A stretch of DNA of 64,000 bases. Source: Heterobilharzia americana (taxonomy: Eukaryota; Platyhelminthes; Trematoda; Strigeidida; Schistosomatidae). The notes beneath the pieces are model-generated. The model was not told the DNA's origin and ran no database searches. It was given only the letters and a program-made list of their open reading frames with translations. Below, in pieces: positions 35,031 through 48,300 of this stretch. The DNA lies in contig OX104134.1 in NCBI GenBank assembly GCA_944470555.2, positions 104,402,701-104,466,700 of the forward strand. The letters are read 5' to 3'. Each line of letters begins with the position of its first letter. The stretch's first letter is position 1. Made by a program: the position numbers and the translations under genes.

Positions 35031-35199
35031 GTTAACAGCTAGTCTTAATGTCGCATTGAGTGCCAGCGCCGGAACTGCACTAGTAGATTGAATCCCGGTT
35101 AAACAGTCGTCTCTGTGCCGTTAGGCTGGTAAGTCCAACTAGAATAAGAGGTAATTGGCAAAGTAAACGATATGTTCATCATTTCTCCCTGTGCTCAGA

Positions 35200-36310
35200 C
35201 TGACTGCAGCCCAAATACAGTTAAGGATGAGTTATCCGATTGTTAGCTGCTACCTTGATGTGGTGATTTAATTTGCATATCGCAATGTCACAACAAGATA
35301 CATTGGTTGGGACACTAGTTCCCTGGAGGTCTTATCATGCCAAAAAAGTCTGTCGGATAATGATGAGACGAAAAGCAGCTACGGCTCCGATATGATGGAG
35401 GTTCAAGTGAGAAGTTGTATTGTCAGCAGGACAGGGTAAGACAGAAGTAAGGTGTTTCCCATGGATAACCAGCAGCACCATGCTGATGCTGCTTCTCCCG
35501 TGGCAAAGAAAGTGAGAAAGGCCAGCCCCCGAAACAGCACTCTCCTCCCTGTTTCATAGGTCTTCCGGTGCCGGTGGTATCGCTTTTTTTCCTACCCAGC
35601 ATTTAAGCAACCCAGCTTCAAACCAATTATTCTGTATGTCAAACGCTTCAAGAAGATACCCTTATGGGTTCAGAGGCCATACAAATCTTATTCTCGTTCA
35701 GGCACACTGCAGAAACAACTTCCAATGTGGGGAGTCGGAAAGCCTTAACAGTCCGCACGTTTCCAGTAGTCAAACAAGATCCAGCCAAACATAAAGTACC
35801 CTCCTCCTCTGCCTACACTTCCTGACACTAATATTAAGCAGCCTATATCTTCCCCGACCTTTCACTCTGCAAGCAGTGGCCAGAATTAAAGCAATCGCAT
35901 TCTTAGTCTCTTAAGACACCCCAGCTTGATTTCATGTTAGAGCTTTAAACTTCCGAACTCTATGTCAGATCACACACTATGCATCGCTGACTAGAATTCT
36001 GGAATCTAGGGCCATGGATGAATGCTGTGTCCCTAAGACACGTGTATATAACTTGAGAATGGTTATTGAATTGACCTCACCTGACTAGTGTAGGGAATCT
36101 TCAAAACCTACCCTACGACTATCCAGAGACCTAGTGCCTAGCTCCCGAGGACTCCCTGTAGGCATAGCATTGAACTGGAGCGCAGAAAGCACACTTCTCC
36201 ACTGGGTACCAGTCAACAGCCGTCGATATGTTTTTCGATGTAATGGATTCGTGACACCTAAAAACGATCGTGAGATTAGTTGATGCTCACTGGTAACCTT
36301 TGCCACCGAC
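35200..36310. other. Possible interspersed repeat, unclassified
   Basis: GC content is higher than in the flanks. Phrases such as 'aaccagcagcaccatgctga' and 'gcttctcccgtggcaa' have the feel of a schistosome LINE 5' region or dispersed repeat, and a minus-strand frame at 36085-36306 is open. There is no second copy in this window to confirm it. Low certainty. Confidence 0.25.
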
Positions 36311-37069
36311 CGTGGTTAGGATGATGCAAAAGATGGCTTACATGGAAAGCTGTTACTTTAATATAAGTATAAAACTTGGGCACTGTGATAGAATTAAATT
36401 CCATATTAGATTTGTTTATTCGATTTAATAACACACAATTACACAGTATTATTTACTTGATGACATTTCGAGCTTAAATCATTGCTTATAGTCATACCAA
36501 TGTGATAAAACATATATCATACGTGAAACTTCATTCAAAAAAGAGTAAATTATGGCAGTCAAACTGAAGTACACAAAGTAAAGTGAAATGAAATGGACTA
36601 ACTAGCCAAAATGAATTGTTAAGACCAAGGTGGAGAAAGGGGTATCACAAAACGCTTTCGAACGCATAGTTTCGGCTTTTGTTCATGTATAGCTACTGCT
36701 TCAGCTATGCATAAGTGGTGGAAACAAAAATTCTGTAGTAGTTCAGTTTAACTTTGTAAATTACCTTAAAGGATAAATCTGGAGGAGCTGAATAACTCAA
36801 CTTCATTAGGTGTTCACATGTCAGTGAAGTTGTTTCTCTTCACGCACCTTTGGTTAACTAAACCGGGTAATGTTCAGCAACGCATTTTCGGAGGGCCTGC
36901 TTACAAAGTACAATACAGTCAACTCCACTAGAGCATGTGAATTTGGCGATACACTTAGATGTGGACATAAGCAGTATGCTAGCCGTCACGCATTGTCGAA
37001 CCAAACGACGCTTCGAGAATATCAACCTCAGTCTAGTAGAATAAAAGGTACTATTGATATATTTCAATA

Positions 37070-37940
37070 TATCTAAAACACTTCGGCTGTAGTGTCCCCT
37101 TTGAATTCCACTGTCCTTATATACCTCAGGAACTAGTTTGTCTGGTCCTATTACCCTTCTTCGTTTCAAGTTACCTACCGCTTTCTCAACTTCTTCTAGT
37201 GTTGGGGGGCCTGTCTCAATGTTCCATTCAGGATCCGACTGGATAGCGGTCAACTCAATGGTGGCTGGAGGCCAGTTAAACTGTTTCTCGAAGTGTTCTG
37301 CCCATCGTTCCAGTTGTCTCCCCTGCGAGTGAATTGCAGATCCGTCCTCCACTATAGCCTCACTTACTGTTGTTGACTTTTACCACCAGTTTCCTTAATA
37401 GGTCCAAATAACTGTCTACTATTACCGATCGCCGCTGCCTTTTCCATCTCTTCAGCCTTCGCTGCTCACCCATATTTGCGATCGTTGCGTATACTTTTCA
37501 TCAGTCTACTTTTAAGTTGTGCTCGCTCTTCATTGTATTGAGAGCCTGTAGGCAGGGATGCGTTCACGTGCTTTCATTAGTTCGGAAGAAGCTGTTGATA
37601 TCCATTGGCTCTCTTTAGCCACTATTTTGGAGTCGGTTACAGTATTGAGTGCTGCTTTTACAGCAGACTGAAGATGGCACCAAGCTTTTTCTGGATGGAT
37701 GACAGTGTTTTGTTCCGATAACTGCCTGGCCAACTTCTGACTGAACAGGGTTTTTGTGTTTTCGTTGTCCTGAAAGAGATTTGTGTGATATCAGAGCCCA
37801 TCGGACATCTATTTGAGGCTTGTCACACGTAGCCTTTTGAGTATGATTATTTTGAACTTTTGTATTTTTGGGGCCGGATAGTCGAAAGGAAACGACAAAT
37901 GAACCAACACCGCGACGTGTCTCAAATCTGATTGATGCCA
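37070..37940 (-). mobile_element. RTE-a 5'/linker fragment
   Basis: The minus strand reads SIRFETRRGVGSFVVSFRL (endonuclease end, about 37935-37880), ARQLSEQNTVIHPEKAWCHLQ (about 37730-37670) and ERWAEHFEKQFNWPPATIEL...DPEWNIETGPPTLEEVEKAV (37320-37170). The 12798-15785 copy has the same blocks (ERWEEHFEEQFQL, LAWQLSEHNTITHPEEAWCHL). It is joined to unrelated sequence near 37060, so the RT core is missing. Confidence 0.65.
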
Positions 37941-38427
37941 TCCGTGTACGACTTCTTGGACTCTAGAGAAATATTTCTCAACGACAGCATTTTATTTACG
38001 AATTAACGAATGAAGGACGTAGTTCATCTGAATTCTATACCCAAGAAGTGTTCGGAAAGCGACCCGAACATGTGAGAATTAAATTATTGAAAAGCTTCAT
38101 AACTATCGAGTCACATGAAAGTTTCCCAGATGCATCTGACATATATGTATTTAAGTATTCCCGTATAATCTTGTGTAACATTCAGATACAGATTCTGTCT
38201 TTGGAACCACTGTTATGTTATGCTTCATCTTGAATCAAAAGGCTCGATACAAAAGTGCAATTAGGAAACTCTATCAATCAGACTCATGACTTAATCCTGG
38301 CGTCTTCTGAAAGCTTCGAACGATTCGAATCCACATTATTATATAGTTGCTATCAATACTTGAAACACCATGTCAACAATAAGAAATGATATGAAAAGCG
38401 CACAAAGTATAGCTAGAAGAATCATTA

Positions 38428-38637
38428 AACAACAAGTATATGGTAATTGTACACCCAGATGAAGGATTTAGTATCGTTGTTTTGGATCGAACGGATTGTA
38501 TTGATAAAATACCTATAATTCTTAGTGATGAAAGTAAATTTTTAGAGTTCGAAGACCAGAAAGACAGGACGGAAGATACTGAGAATCAAATGTCAAAAGT
38601 CTTAAGAAGAATCCATAATTACCCTGGGTATGTGTGA
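38428..38637 (+). mobile_element. Penelope-like N-terminal fragment
   Basis: The plus-strand frame reads MVIVHPDEGFSIVVLDRTD, then DKIPIILSDESKF and MSKVLRRIHN. The pattern [IV]xxPDxGxxxVVxDRxDY...ILSD is the conserved entry segment before the RT domain of Penelope-like elements. The usual PDKGN is here PDEGF. No RT core follows; RTE-b sequence begins right after. Confidence 0.5.
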
Positions 38638-38639
38638 AC

Positions 38640-39630
38640 AACTTAGTCCACGTTTACATGGACTGCCGAAGGTGTATAAGGATGACCCTCCTCCTAGTCC
38701 GGTATCTGAAAGCGTCCATTAGAATTCTGAGTATGTTTAGCATGGCGTTTCGCATCTATTAAAATAAGATGATGTTCCCGGACTGGTATGCAACGACTCC
38801 CACTTTAGGAAAAGGAACTGAAGTGGAGGAGGGTGTCGACCACTTTACTTTCTTGAGTTTCTGATGAAATCTCAGCTAGGTTATGCTGTTTGGCACTTGC
38901 CAATTTGCATCATCTCCGGAGACTACTGACAAGATATTTCACTACAGGAAAAGTATACTGCGTTGCAGTTCATTCTTTCCAGCTATACGGCTGAGACATG
39001 CCCGTTGACAGAAGACTTGAAGAGACTGCAGCTTTTTGACCATGCGTTTCTTTGTAGTATTGCCAACGTATAGTAGATTTACCATATGAGCAATGTCGAG
39101 GTTAGGCGAACGGTACTGGGTAAGAAAGACAAGTCGATTAATAAGGTTGTGAACCGGAGATTGAGGTGGCTCCGACATGTGTTACGCAAACCGAAGCACT
39201 GCCTACCTCGGCGTGCAGTGATAAGAGAAGCATGATTGTGTTGGAAGAGGGCTAATGGTCGCCAGATCAAGACGTGGCACCAGTTGATGGAGTTTCTGAT
39301 CGCTGATCTGAGCAGTGTTGAGCGGAAACTACCTGTTTTGGATTCCAAGACTACGGGAATCAATGTTTGAGAACTTTTGGTGACATGGCTGAAAATCGGT
39401 CACAATGGAGCGGTTGTGTCCACTCTTTGATAACTTCTAAAGCTGAAACATTTTCATTAACCTTAATCTGCATGTTATTTCTCCTCCCATACACCTGTAT
39501 CCGCTTTGATATCAGTCTTTTTCTATCCATTTGTTCTTTGCATGCTACTGTGAAGCGTAGCAACTTCAACCGACACACTTCTATACGAGGTTCCAAGTTA
39601 ATTTTTTCAGTCTGTCTGTCTGTTTTAGGA
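38640..39630 (+). mobile_element. RTE-b C-terminal and 3' UTR remnant
   Basis: Plus-strand fragments FHSFQLYG (38965-38990), LKRLQLFDHAFLCSIANV (39020-39072), SNVEVRRTVLGKKD and LRWLRHVL (39085-39185) are the RTE C-terminal block. The 3' UTR that follows ('ggctgaaaatcggtcacaat', 'ctgtgaagcgtagcaacttc') matches those at 44090-44310 and 47395-47570, an SR2-like end. Confidence 0.65.
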
Positions 39631-39639
39631 TGAGCTGCA

Positions 39640-42600
39640 CCATCGACTAAGTGAGGTTTCCTGATAAAGTTACCTGATAGATATCGCAGTTTTATGTAGG
39701 GACTCGGATGCAGTTCAGGTATCGATGTCTAAACGAGTCGCCAATGAGGATAAGGTCGACCACATATCACATAGCAGGAACCGTCTTATGCAGCTCTGTG
39801 TAGATCACAAATTATTTTTAGCTAGCACTTACTTGCGACAATAATCGCCACTGTGTTTTATGACATGTTTCTTCGATTTCAACTTGGATCCAAATAGGTT
39901 ACACTGTGCGGGTGTTTTCAGGATTAATACTTTTTGTAGAGCACCTGCTTGAACCCTGATTATGCTTAGGTGTATGCTGATTTGATCTTGCATTTTGATA
40001 GCCATTAAAACCATCGTCACAGACGGGTCAACGTCAGATTTGTTGCTCCTGGTATTGATAGTAGATATCAAACCGAGACAAGCGTAAAAGCTAGCTGTAG
40101 AGGCTTCAGGAAATGATTAGTACTAGCTGCACTTACAGCATGCCGTGAAAACGATGAATAAAGATGCTTAAGACATAAAAGAGCGTTAGGCTAATAAACA
40201 CTGAGTGTTTGCAAGCTCTGCGAATTCTTTACGCTTGTTCATCCATTCCAACAGGCAGGGAATACAATGACATATTCAACTTCCTAACGCGATAGATCCC
40301 GTTAGGGCCTCAGAGCTTGATCTTCAGAACGTACGAGCGAAATAGAAACAGCAGCTGAAAACAACCATATTCGGAGACTATTCTAAACCATCAGAGCCAC
40401 TAGCAGCAAAATGCCTGGTGTCACTGAGACCGTCTGTGAAACAGATACCACAGCGATCAACGACCTTTACAGACGAAACTTATTCCATCTACTGGTCTAG
40501 CAACTTAAACTTTAGTGTTTTGTGCTACATGGTCAGTTAACACCAACTCAAGTAACGAAGTGAACGTTCGAAAGCAGCTTCCAAACAGCTTACCCTCGAC
40601 TCCTTTTGAGTACGGAAGTGAGACTGTGGTCAGGAAACTAACTAGACTGTTTGAGAAGGTATGGGAAACTAAGCATTTTATCACTCCAGTATTACGACAT
40701 TATTGTCCGCATCTTTTAAAAGGGTCTAGTTGGCAATCAACATGATAGCAGTATGCTTTGACTAACGTTTCAAATACTGCCTGCTATCGTACTTTGCGGG
40801 TCTTGAAAGTGCGTGTAAAGTTAATTGATTAGGAGTAGGTTGGTTGTCATTCAGGTGGTGGATATATGAATCATATGTTTACCCTTCGTCAAATGCTAAA
40901 CATTGTCACATGTATTGTGAAACCGACATTCTGCTTCTTAATAACAGAAGTCTTTGATCTATAGGAGAGTACAGAGCTCTGGAAGTGTTTGCCAGAGAGG
41001 TACGTCTCTCAAAGTTAAACAAAAGTTCGTGAGTCCTATATAAAAACAGGTAGGATTAGTGCGTTCGACCACTCTTCTCCATTGCTCCAAACGAACTATC
41101 AGAGTTATGAAGGACTGTTCGATTGTACCATTGGTATTGACAAACAGGTTTGGAAGTGTTTAGCAGTGATGTAGATCTGTTACCTAGTGAAATAAATTCC
41201 GACTCTAAGTATGATATCGTTTGACTGTTTGATATGCAAGCTACTCAAATCGCACTTAGTCAATTGGTGGTCAGTGTTCGTAAGTATGGCATGTGCTTTG
41301 TACAATCGAAGAGCAAAGCGTTTCTACAAGATTGGTAGAAACTTGAAGCTACAACCAAGCTAGGCGGGGAATCAATGAAAGTTGCCGGGTAGCTTGTGCA
41401 CCTGAGTACTTTATGTAGGTACCGGTGGAGGTGTGACTCATAAGATTTCTAGCCACATATCGAAAGCTAGAACAGCGTACGCAAATCTTGCTGTAAGGGG
41501 TTGGATGTATACGAGCAGTTCCGCTGTACGTTTGCGAAACAGCCTGAGTTGAAGATGACCAACGACTCGACATGGTTGATTACCACTTTCTCGATGTGAA
41601 CGCCAGAATCGAGTGTAAACCTTACGTAAACCAACCTGAGGTGAGGCAGTGAGCGCTTGGGCGTAATATAGATCTTCATTCATCAAGTGAATTTATCTTG
41701 AAACAGCGACTTTGAAGGCTTGAAAATCCTAATTTCCTTATCGTTCACTGCTTACTACCTTTAGTGTCGCACGACAGTGTGCAATTTGATGAATGATATA
41801 TGATTTGGGTTAGCACTTGATGGTGCTTCATGAATCTCTGGAAGGAGTCCGAGATAACATGTGACTCAGTGGTCTAAGAAGACAAAGGTACGGTTCAGAA
41901 TAGAAACCAATACTAACTATGCTGCAGCTTTCTTATCTTTCTACTGGTAAAAAGCAAAATGAAAGAAGTGAATGCTTATTTGAATGTATCCTTGGAAATG
42001 CTTTTTTAACAGCTTACTCCCGTTTGCCTGATTTTTTTTCTTCTAACCGTATTCCTTTCGCATATTTTTAGTGCTATCATATTTTTTTTGGTGCTCATGT
42101 GCTAATTTGGTTGAAATAAATGATAAATAAACTCTCTCTCAAATCATTACTGCCACGCTTAATTTGACGAAAAGTGGTGACGCAAAGCGACCCTGAAAAT
42201 GCCACTTACATTACCCTAACCTGACTAGTAAAACCCAGTGATGATTAGTATATGCTACGTCGTGCGTTCATATCGTTTACTGAGTCTGGGATCAGAATTA
42301 TACGTGCTCCTATTTATAGTAAAATACTGAACGGACAGAAATAAGACTCATTTAGTGATAACACCACTTGTGTTTGTTGCCTAATCTCAGTGAGAAATTT
42401 CTTATTATTTACTAATACATAAAAATGGGGTACAGAGAATTCAGAAAGCTGAAATTGATTCTGCTACAAACAAAACCACGGAAGGAAAAATATGACAAGT
42501 ATAAGAAATAAGTAAGAAAAGTTGCGTGGTAACTTTGATTTAATTAGGAACAATAAATTGCACCCGAAGTACCACCCAACAAATAATGCTACGTAACTGT

Positions 42601-43730
42601 GTTATATCAAACAAGTTAATACTACTATTATCAAACAGTAATACTACCTGATTCTTCTCGAGCTGTAGGTGTTAGCTCAACGTGAGGGTACTGCTGGCTG
42701 TTGTTAATGCCCTAACGACTAATAATGACTGTAGTGACCGTGCACTGGGGTACTGCAGTGCCACAGGTCTGTTGGATACTGACAAGGTGAAAAGCATTAA
42801 CAACTAAAGTTGATTCAGTTATTGATTGGAATTCTAGGTGGAAGGTTTCAGCAAAAATGTGTTTACCACGCCTGACCGGCAATCTGCCTGACACCCCTTT
42901 CCTCATCGAAAGAAGTTACAAAAGGTCGACCTTAAAAATAACACAATTTTTCTTGCAGTCCCGTCGGCATCGGCCATCATAGATAGGATGAAACACAAAA
43001 CAACTTCAACGACACGGTTACCCCAGAAGTGCAGACCGTCCCCAGCATACATATCGTAACCTCCCCTTCCTTACCTTTATCACTTCGCCTCGCCTCACTA
43101 TTTGTCCTAATTACCAACAATCAGTCAGAAATCTCCCAATCGCTTACCTAAAACATGATAAAAATAAGAGTCACAAAGGAACCGAACCGGCCATCACCTC
43201 TAGCAATTTTAAACGGATAATCATTCATCTACGGCTTGCAACAGCTTCAAATATAAACACAGAAACTGTCTCATTTGACATCCCATATCAAATCAACAGC
43301 GGACACAAACAGATGATATTACTTCAAACTATTAAAGAGAATCGATGGAGAATTTCCCCTCTTTCCACAGTATCTCTTTGAACTCCAATCACGCTAACGT
43401 ATGGAAACATGCTTTTCCACATCTTAATGGGAGCTGGAAAAAAGACACCAATCAAACTATGTCTTCTACTGCAAGATGAAAAAATTAAGTGTTTTAGGAA
43501 GAACACAGCTAACTATTTTCGGAACGTAGCATCAATTCTCATCCCAACGAAGCCTCCGGCAATATTCATACTACTGTTGAAACAACGGTAAAAGCGATTT
43601 ATAACCGATATCCAAATATTAGGCAAAAGTCAATGGAGTCCCACAACTTCATCCGAGTTGATCAACACCACATGATACATCACGACTCGCTCTAATCACA
43701 ATGATGAGAGAAAACAGCTTGACACAAATT
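39640..43730. other. No gene seen (about 4 kb)
   Basis: Overlapping short frames (for example 41349-41686 minus, 42712-42906 minus, 43324-43591) have no motif or splice support. Some of this is probably old retroelement DNA, but I could not match it inside the window. Confidence 0.3.
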
Positions 43731-43739
43731 GACCATCAG

Positions 43740-44340
43740 TCCTCGTAACGACCACAGCTAGTGGTGGGTAGCGAAAGCGAAAGAGGTGGAGAAGGGTCAG
43801 GTTAATGTGATTTTAGATGATCATTAGGGAAACTGGCACGAAGAAGATGATGTTCAGTGAGGTCACCACTGAAAAGCATGACCCCATGGTAACGTCCCAG
43901 GACAGGTGAATACAATGTTGGGGGGTACATTGCGAAGGGCAGTCTAACTGGTTTGTAATGTTTTGATTACCTAACATTCAGCCTAAACCTGAATGACATA
44001 TAGATGTCCTCGAAGTTGAGAGGGCCACTTCAGGCATGAAAGTGAAACAATTGAAAGCAGCAGGATCTAAATGAACGGTTGGAGACCTTTGGTTATCTGG
44101 CTAAAATCGGTCACAACGGCACAGATGCATACCCTTTTTGTCATCTTTAAAGTCTTGAATGTTTTTCTTCACTTCTATTTATTTGTTTTCTCTTGTATCA
44201 CGAACTTTTTCCTACCTTATCATCAATTTTTGTATGCAATCCCTTGTACATTGCTGTGAAGCGCTGCAAATTGAACCGGTGCACTTCTGCGCCACGTACT
44301 ACGTTGATTTTTCTATCTGTTTATATGCTGGCTTTTTACC
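43740..44340 (+). mobile_element. Internally deleted RTE with SR2-like 3' UTR
   Basis: 43740-43990 holds the linker block (LAKRGFRKQ-like text, then TGTKKMMFSEVTTEKHDPMVT), the same segment as in 5509-5840. 44040-44340 holds the SR2-like 3' UTR ('ggctaaaatcggtcacaacg', 'ctgtgaagcgctgcaaattg'). The RT domain between them (normally about 2 kb) is absent, so the element has an internal deletion. Confidence 0.6.
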
Positions 44341-45055
44341 TCACACACTCATATAAGCAGCTAGGGACGATGGTTACTTTATTCTCAATGAACAAAAACA
44401 AACTGTATAAACCTATGGAGAGAATATGTCTCAAAACCAAATACAAATTATGGTAGAAAAGTGCATTACTTTTCAACACTGCTATATACAGAGTATTGGC
44501 AGGAAGTAAAACGAAGACGAGTATAAAAAGATAGAAACAATTACGCCAACTTCTAGCTGCTAGTGCATTATTCATTCTTACGGCACATACAAGTTGATTT
44601 ATTCAATAGACTAACGAAGAGGGGCTAAGATATTGTTGAAACAGTTATAGCTCAACCGAAAGCAAAACGAATAAGTGACTGGAAGTACACTTGGTGTCAT
44701 TCAAAGAATGCACGTATCGAATAACAATATAGCTCAATAACCTGTTATAAGTTTAGGCACTAGACTGTGAGATACAGATGTATATGGGTTTACGATACTA
44801 CCCATTCACCCAGTGAAAATAAGTATAAACTCATGACCTAAAAACTGGTAGAAGAATTTCCAAACCAATGGTTTGCAACTATATGTCCTGCAAGTAATCT
44901 ACTCTCCAACATAAAAACCTAAATCTCAATAATATCTTGAAGTTAACAAGATTAAAGAGATTAAACTGAATACGCAACTATAACGAAACTTAAAGTTCCC
45001 AGCATGTGATTATGACTTTGATAATAATTTCAAAACACCTAGAATAACCAAAATG

Positions 45056-45333
45056 TTAATAGAATGCAGTTAAAAGCGTACTTCGATTTGCTGTTGTAGG
45101 CGCAGCAATTTGATGACCCCAAGCTGTAGGCATCCATCCGTTTGTAGAATTGATGGTATGGTCTGGCCAACTTCCCAGAGCAGTACCAATATTAGGCATA
45201 GGAGGCCCAGGACCGACTGCGGTCTGACCATTATGTGGAGCATTAGCACTTGCATTAGTCCAGGCCAATGGAGGCCACGGCTGGAGTTGTCCATGAGAAC
45301 CCCAGTTGCCAGGCCACTGACTCCAAGTTGCAC
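45056..45333 (-). CDS. DAZAP1: DAZAP1-like gene, exon 8 (W/N/P/G-rich tail)
   Basis: The acceptor TTTTAG ends at 45334. The exon starts with GT, which completes a Cys codon (T|GT) split across intron 7, and the frame runs 91 more codons to TAA at 45056-45058. The sequence is rich in Trp, Gly, Asn, Pro and Ser (TWSQWPGNWGSHG, PWPPLAWTNA, LGSWPDHTIN, GWMPTAWGHQ), like the glycine/tryptophan/asparagine-rich tails of Hrb27C/DAZAP1. A possible donor GTACGC about 20 bases before the stop leaves open that transcripts continue to further exons. AATAAA on the minus strand lies at 44598-44603. Confidence 0.75.
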
Positions 45334-48300
45334 CTAAAAGTATAATAAATTGACCATAATTCTTAGTGCGTGCACGTAAGTTCTCCTAAATAATAAAGTT
45401 TCAAAAAAGTTTGGTTTGCAAAATAGTTTTCGTCGCGGACTGATATCACCAGAAGAACCACTGAAAACAAAGAAGCACTTTGGTGGCTCCTTAGTTCCAG
45501 TTTGGAACTCCTGAGCAGTGCACACACCTTATGAGAGGGTTGAACAAGAACCGCCAGGTCTTATGACAAGCATGTTATCATCTAACCACTACTACCAATG
45601 AGTTCGAATTTCATAGTCCACATTTTCATGCTACTGTCGGCTAGCGATATGCGGTGACTATCAATCAACGGGATTATTTGTCGATAAACCTGAATGAGTT
45701 GACCCCATAAGTACTACTTCAAAACTTCATGAAATCTATCTCAAAGCAAGTTAATAACATTTGAAGTCAATCAATCCCTAAACACTCGAAAAAATAGACT
45801 AAGATTTGCTTCAAGAAGAAATCACACCGTTCATTCCTCTAGGTTAAAAGACTGATTAGTACTAACGAGTTATTAGTCCAGTATATCAGTGTCTAAACAG
45901 CTGATCAAACTCCAAAAAAGATGAACCATGAGAACACATTGAAAATGCCCATTTAAAAAAACTCAATCTGGTATATGTTCATGTAAAAGGTTACGAACCA
46001 TAATTTTTGTGGCGGACTTAAGATACTAAACGGTCGCCCAATCCTCAGTAGATGGAGTGGGGTTCGAAGTCTGGGTCCACTACTTGAAAGTCGAGATCGT
46101 AATTCACTGAGCCACACATCCTTACTCAAAATAAAATAAAAAAATATCGAATCTCCAACGTTCTTGTAAATGACAAGCATCCAAGAAGAAGGTGGTTGAC
46201 ACACATTTCTACTTGTACAACCGTCGGTTTATAAATGTTCACTTTTTACACCAGTTTCTCCAAATAAAAGCATTTAGACGAAAATAATATGTTACCGTTT
46301 GAGCAAAGACACCATCTGAAATGATAAAAACGTTCACTGGCAGTAAATGTACCAGCTTTTATAACTAGCTGTGTCATGACCGTACAACTGGCGGCGTATC
46401 TCCAATCTATCAAGAGCTGATCCAATCGGGCAGCTTGCATTCAAATTAAATTTTGCAAACTACATTCTTTTGCTGGACAGACAATGAGAAAATCAACGTA
46501 GGACCTCCCACATACGTGCATCGGTCCACGTTACCACACTTCACAGTAGTACATAGAGAACAGGTGGGTAAAAAATGAGTGATATCATCGGTTAACCCAT
46601 CGGTTGAAAGTTAGGTGCCCAGACCAACGAGCCACAGCCCCCCTAAGGGTCAATGGGAAGCTGCTAACTGAATTGATGACGTCCACCAGGGATGCACTCT
46701 CGCACCGCTGTTGTTTAACAGTGTTCAAGATTCATCAGTAGATATAACTTCAGGTACCTCAGGGGTTCAATTACTCCCTAAAGAGCAAGTGACTGACTTG
46801 GAGAACATAGAAGGTATATTCTTCTTTGACGAAGACACTCAGTAAATGCAGAATCGTCCAAACGCTCTCACCAGAAACCTCAGTACTCATTGGTATGCGT
46901 TTCGCAAACATATATTGTGAGATGATACTTCAACACTGATACGCGTCGACTCCTAGTTTAGGAATAGGGAGTGAAGTGGTTAAACGTGTTGACCTATCAT
47001 ACGGCTGCGATACAACCACTAAAAGTGGAAGATATGAAGAACTGATAGGTTTTTGACCCCAAGTCTCTTCATTGCATTGCTAGTATGTGATGGCACCACT
47101 GTGTGAACATTGGGAAGTATTGAAGGAAAGTACTAGGTAAGAAAAATAAATCAGTCAGTGAACTGGTAAACCCACAGTGACTGAGGTGGCTTGGACATGT
47201 TTTGAACCTGCCAAGGCACCGTCTACTTCCACATGCAATGTTAGGTGAAGTAGAAATATGTCGAAAGGTAAAGGTGGTCAAACCGAAATTGACAGCAATC
47301 CAAGAAGCCTCCGCTTGTTAGTCTGAATTATGTATGGAAGTTCACTCTGTCTGGTGAGATAACAGAAATCAGTGATTCGACTCCATGATAAGGCTAAAAA
47401 TCGGCTGCATTTGTGCAGATGTATGCAGTGTTCGTCATGTTCAAGTTTGGAACATTTTCTTAACCTTCATCTATTTGTTCCCTCTTATCTCATTCAATTT
47501 TTTCTTATTTTAGTATCACTTCACAATATTATCCAAACAAGAGGTAGATGAAGTGTGGCAACTTGAACCATCACCTTTTCAGGTGATGTTCTACGTTGAT
47601 TTCTTTATTTGTCTGATTAAAAACCTGCTTCAATAAATGGAAACAACAAAGCTTGGCTAATTATCAAAAAACTGGTATCCTCAGTATCATACATCAATTG
47701 GTCACTGGAGACCAATCTCATGTCCAGCCCGGAGTACAGATCGAATTTTGCCGATCATTTTGCAATCTGGCCACCAAGCTAGAAGCCTCATCATAGCTGT
47801 GCACTTTGATTGATGTTAGTTGTTTGAAGACGATAGACGGGAAGTGCTTGTTAGCACTCATCAGCAAGGCGTATCTGCAAACTCGTGAGAAATGATGTCG
47901 CCTGTGAGATTCGAACCAGTATCATCCAGTGCTGCAGTCAAACTACTATGTATTGCCCCATGGCTGTAAATAGAGCACGTCACACATTTTGAGACACTCA
48001 CTGTCTTGTGGGATTGGAGTGAACAACAATGAAGCTAAAAGCAGAAGACTAACAGTGAAACTGATCCTGCTAATGAGGTCGCGAATCTATATCCGCTGAT
48101 ATGTCTACTAGATGACACATGATGAGTGATTTCCTGGCTTGATAGAAAGCTAAAAATTAACAAACTAAGAAATAACCATGGGGTCATCAACTGCCTTTAT
48201 AGACGGCATAGGAAATTAAAAACCACTTGGTCGAGGTTTTTGGAACACTAGGAATAAGCGATAGGAAACGGCAGAGAAATAACTCAGATTCTATTATACT

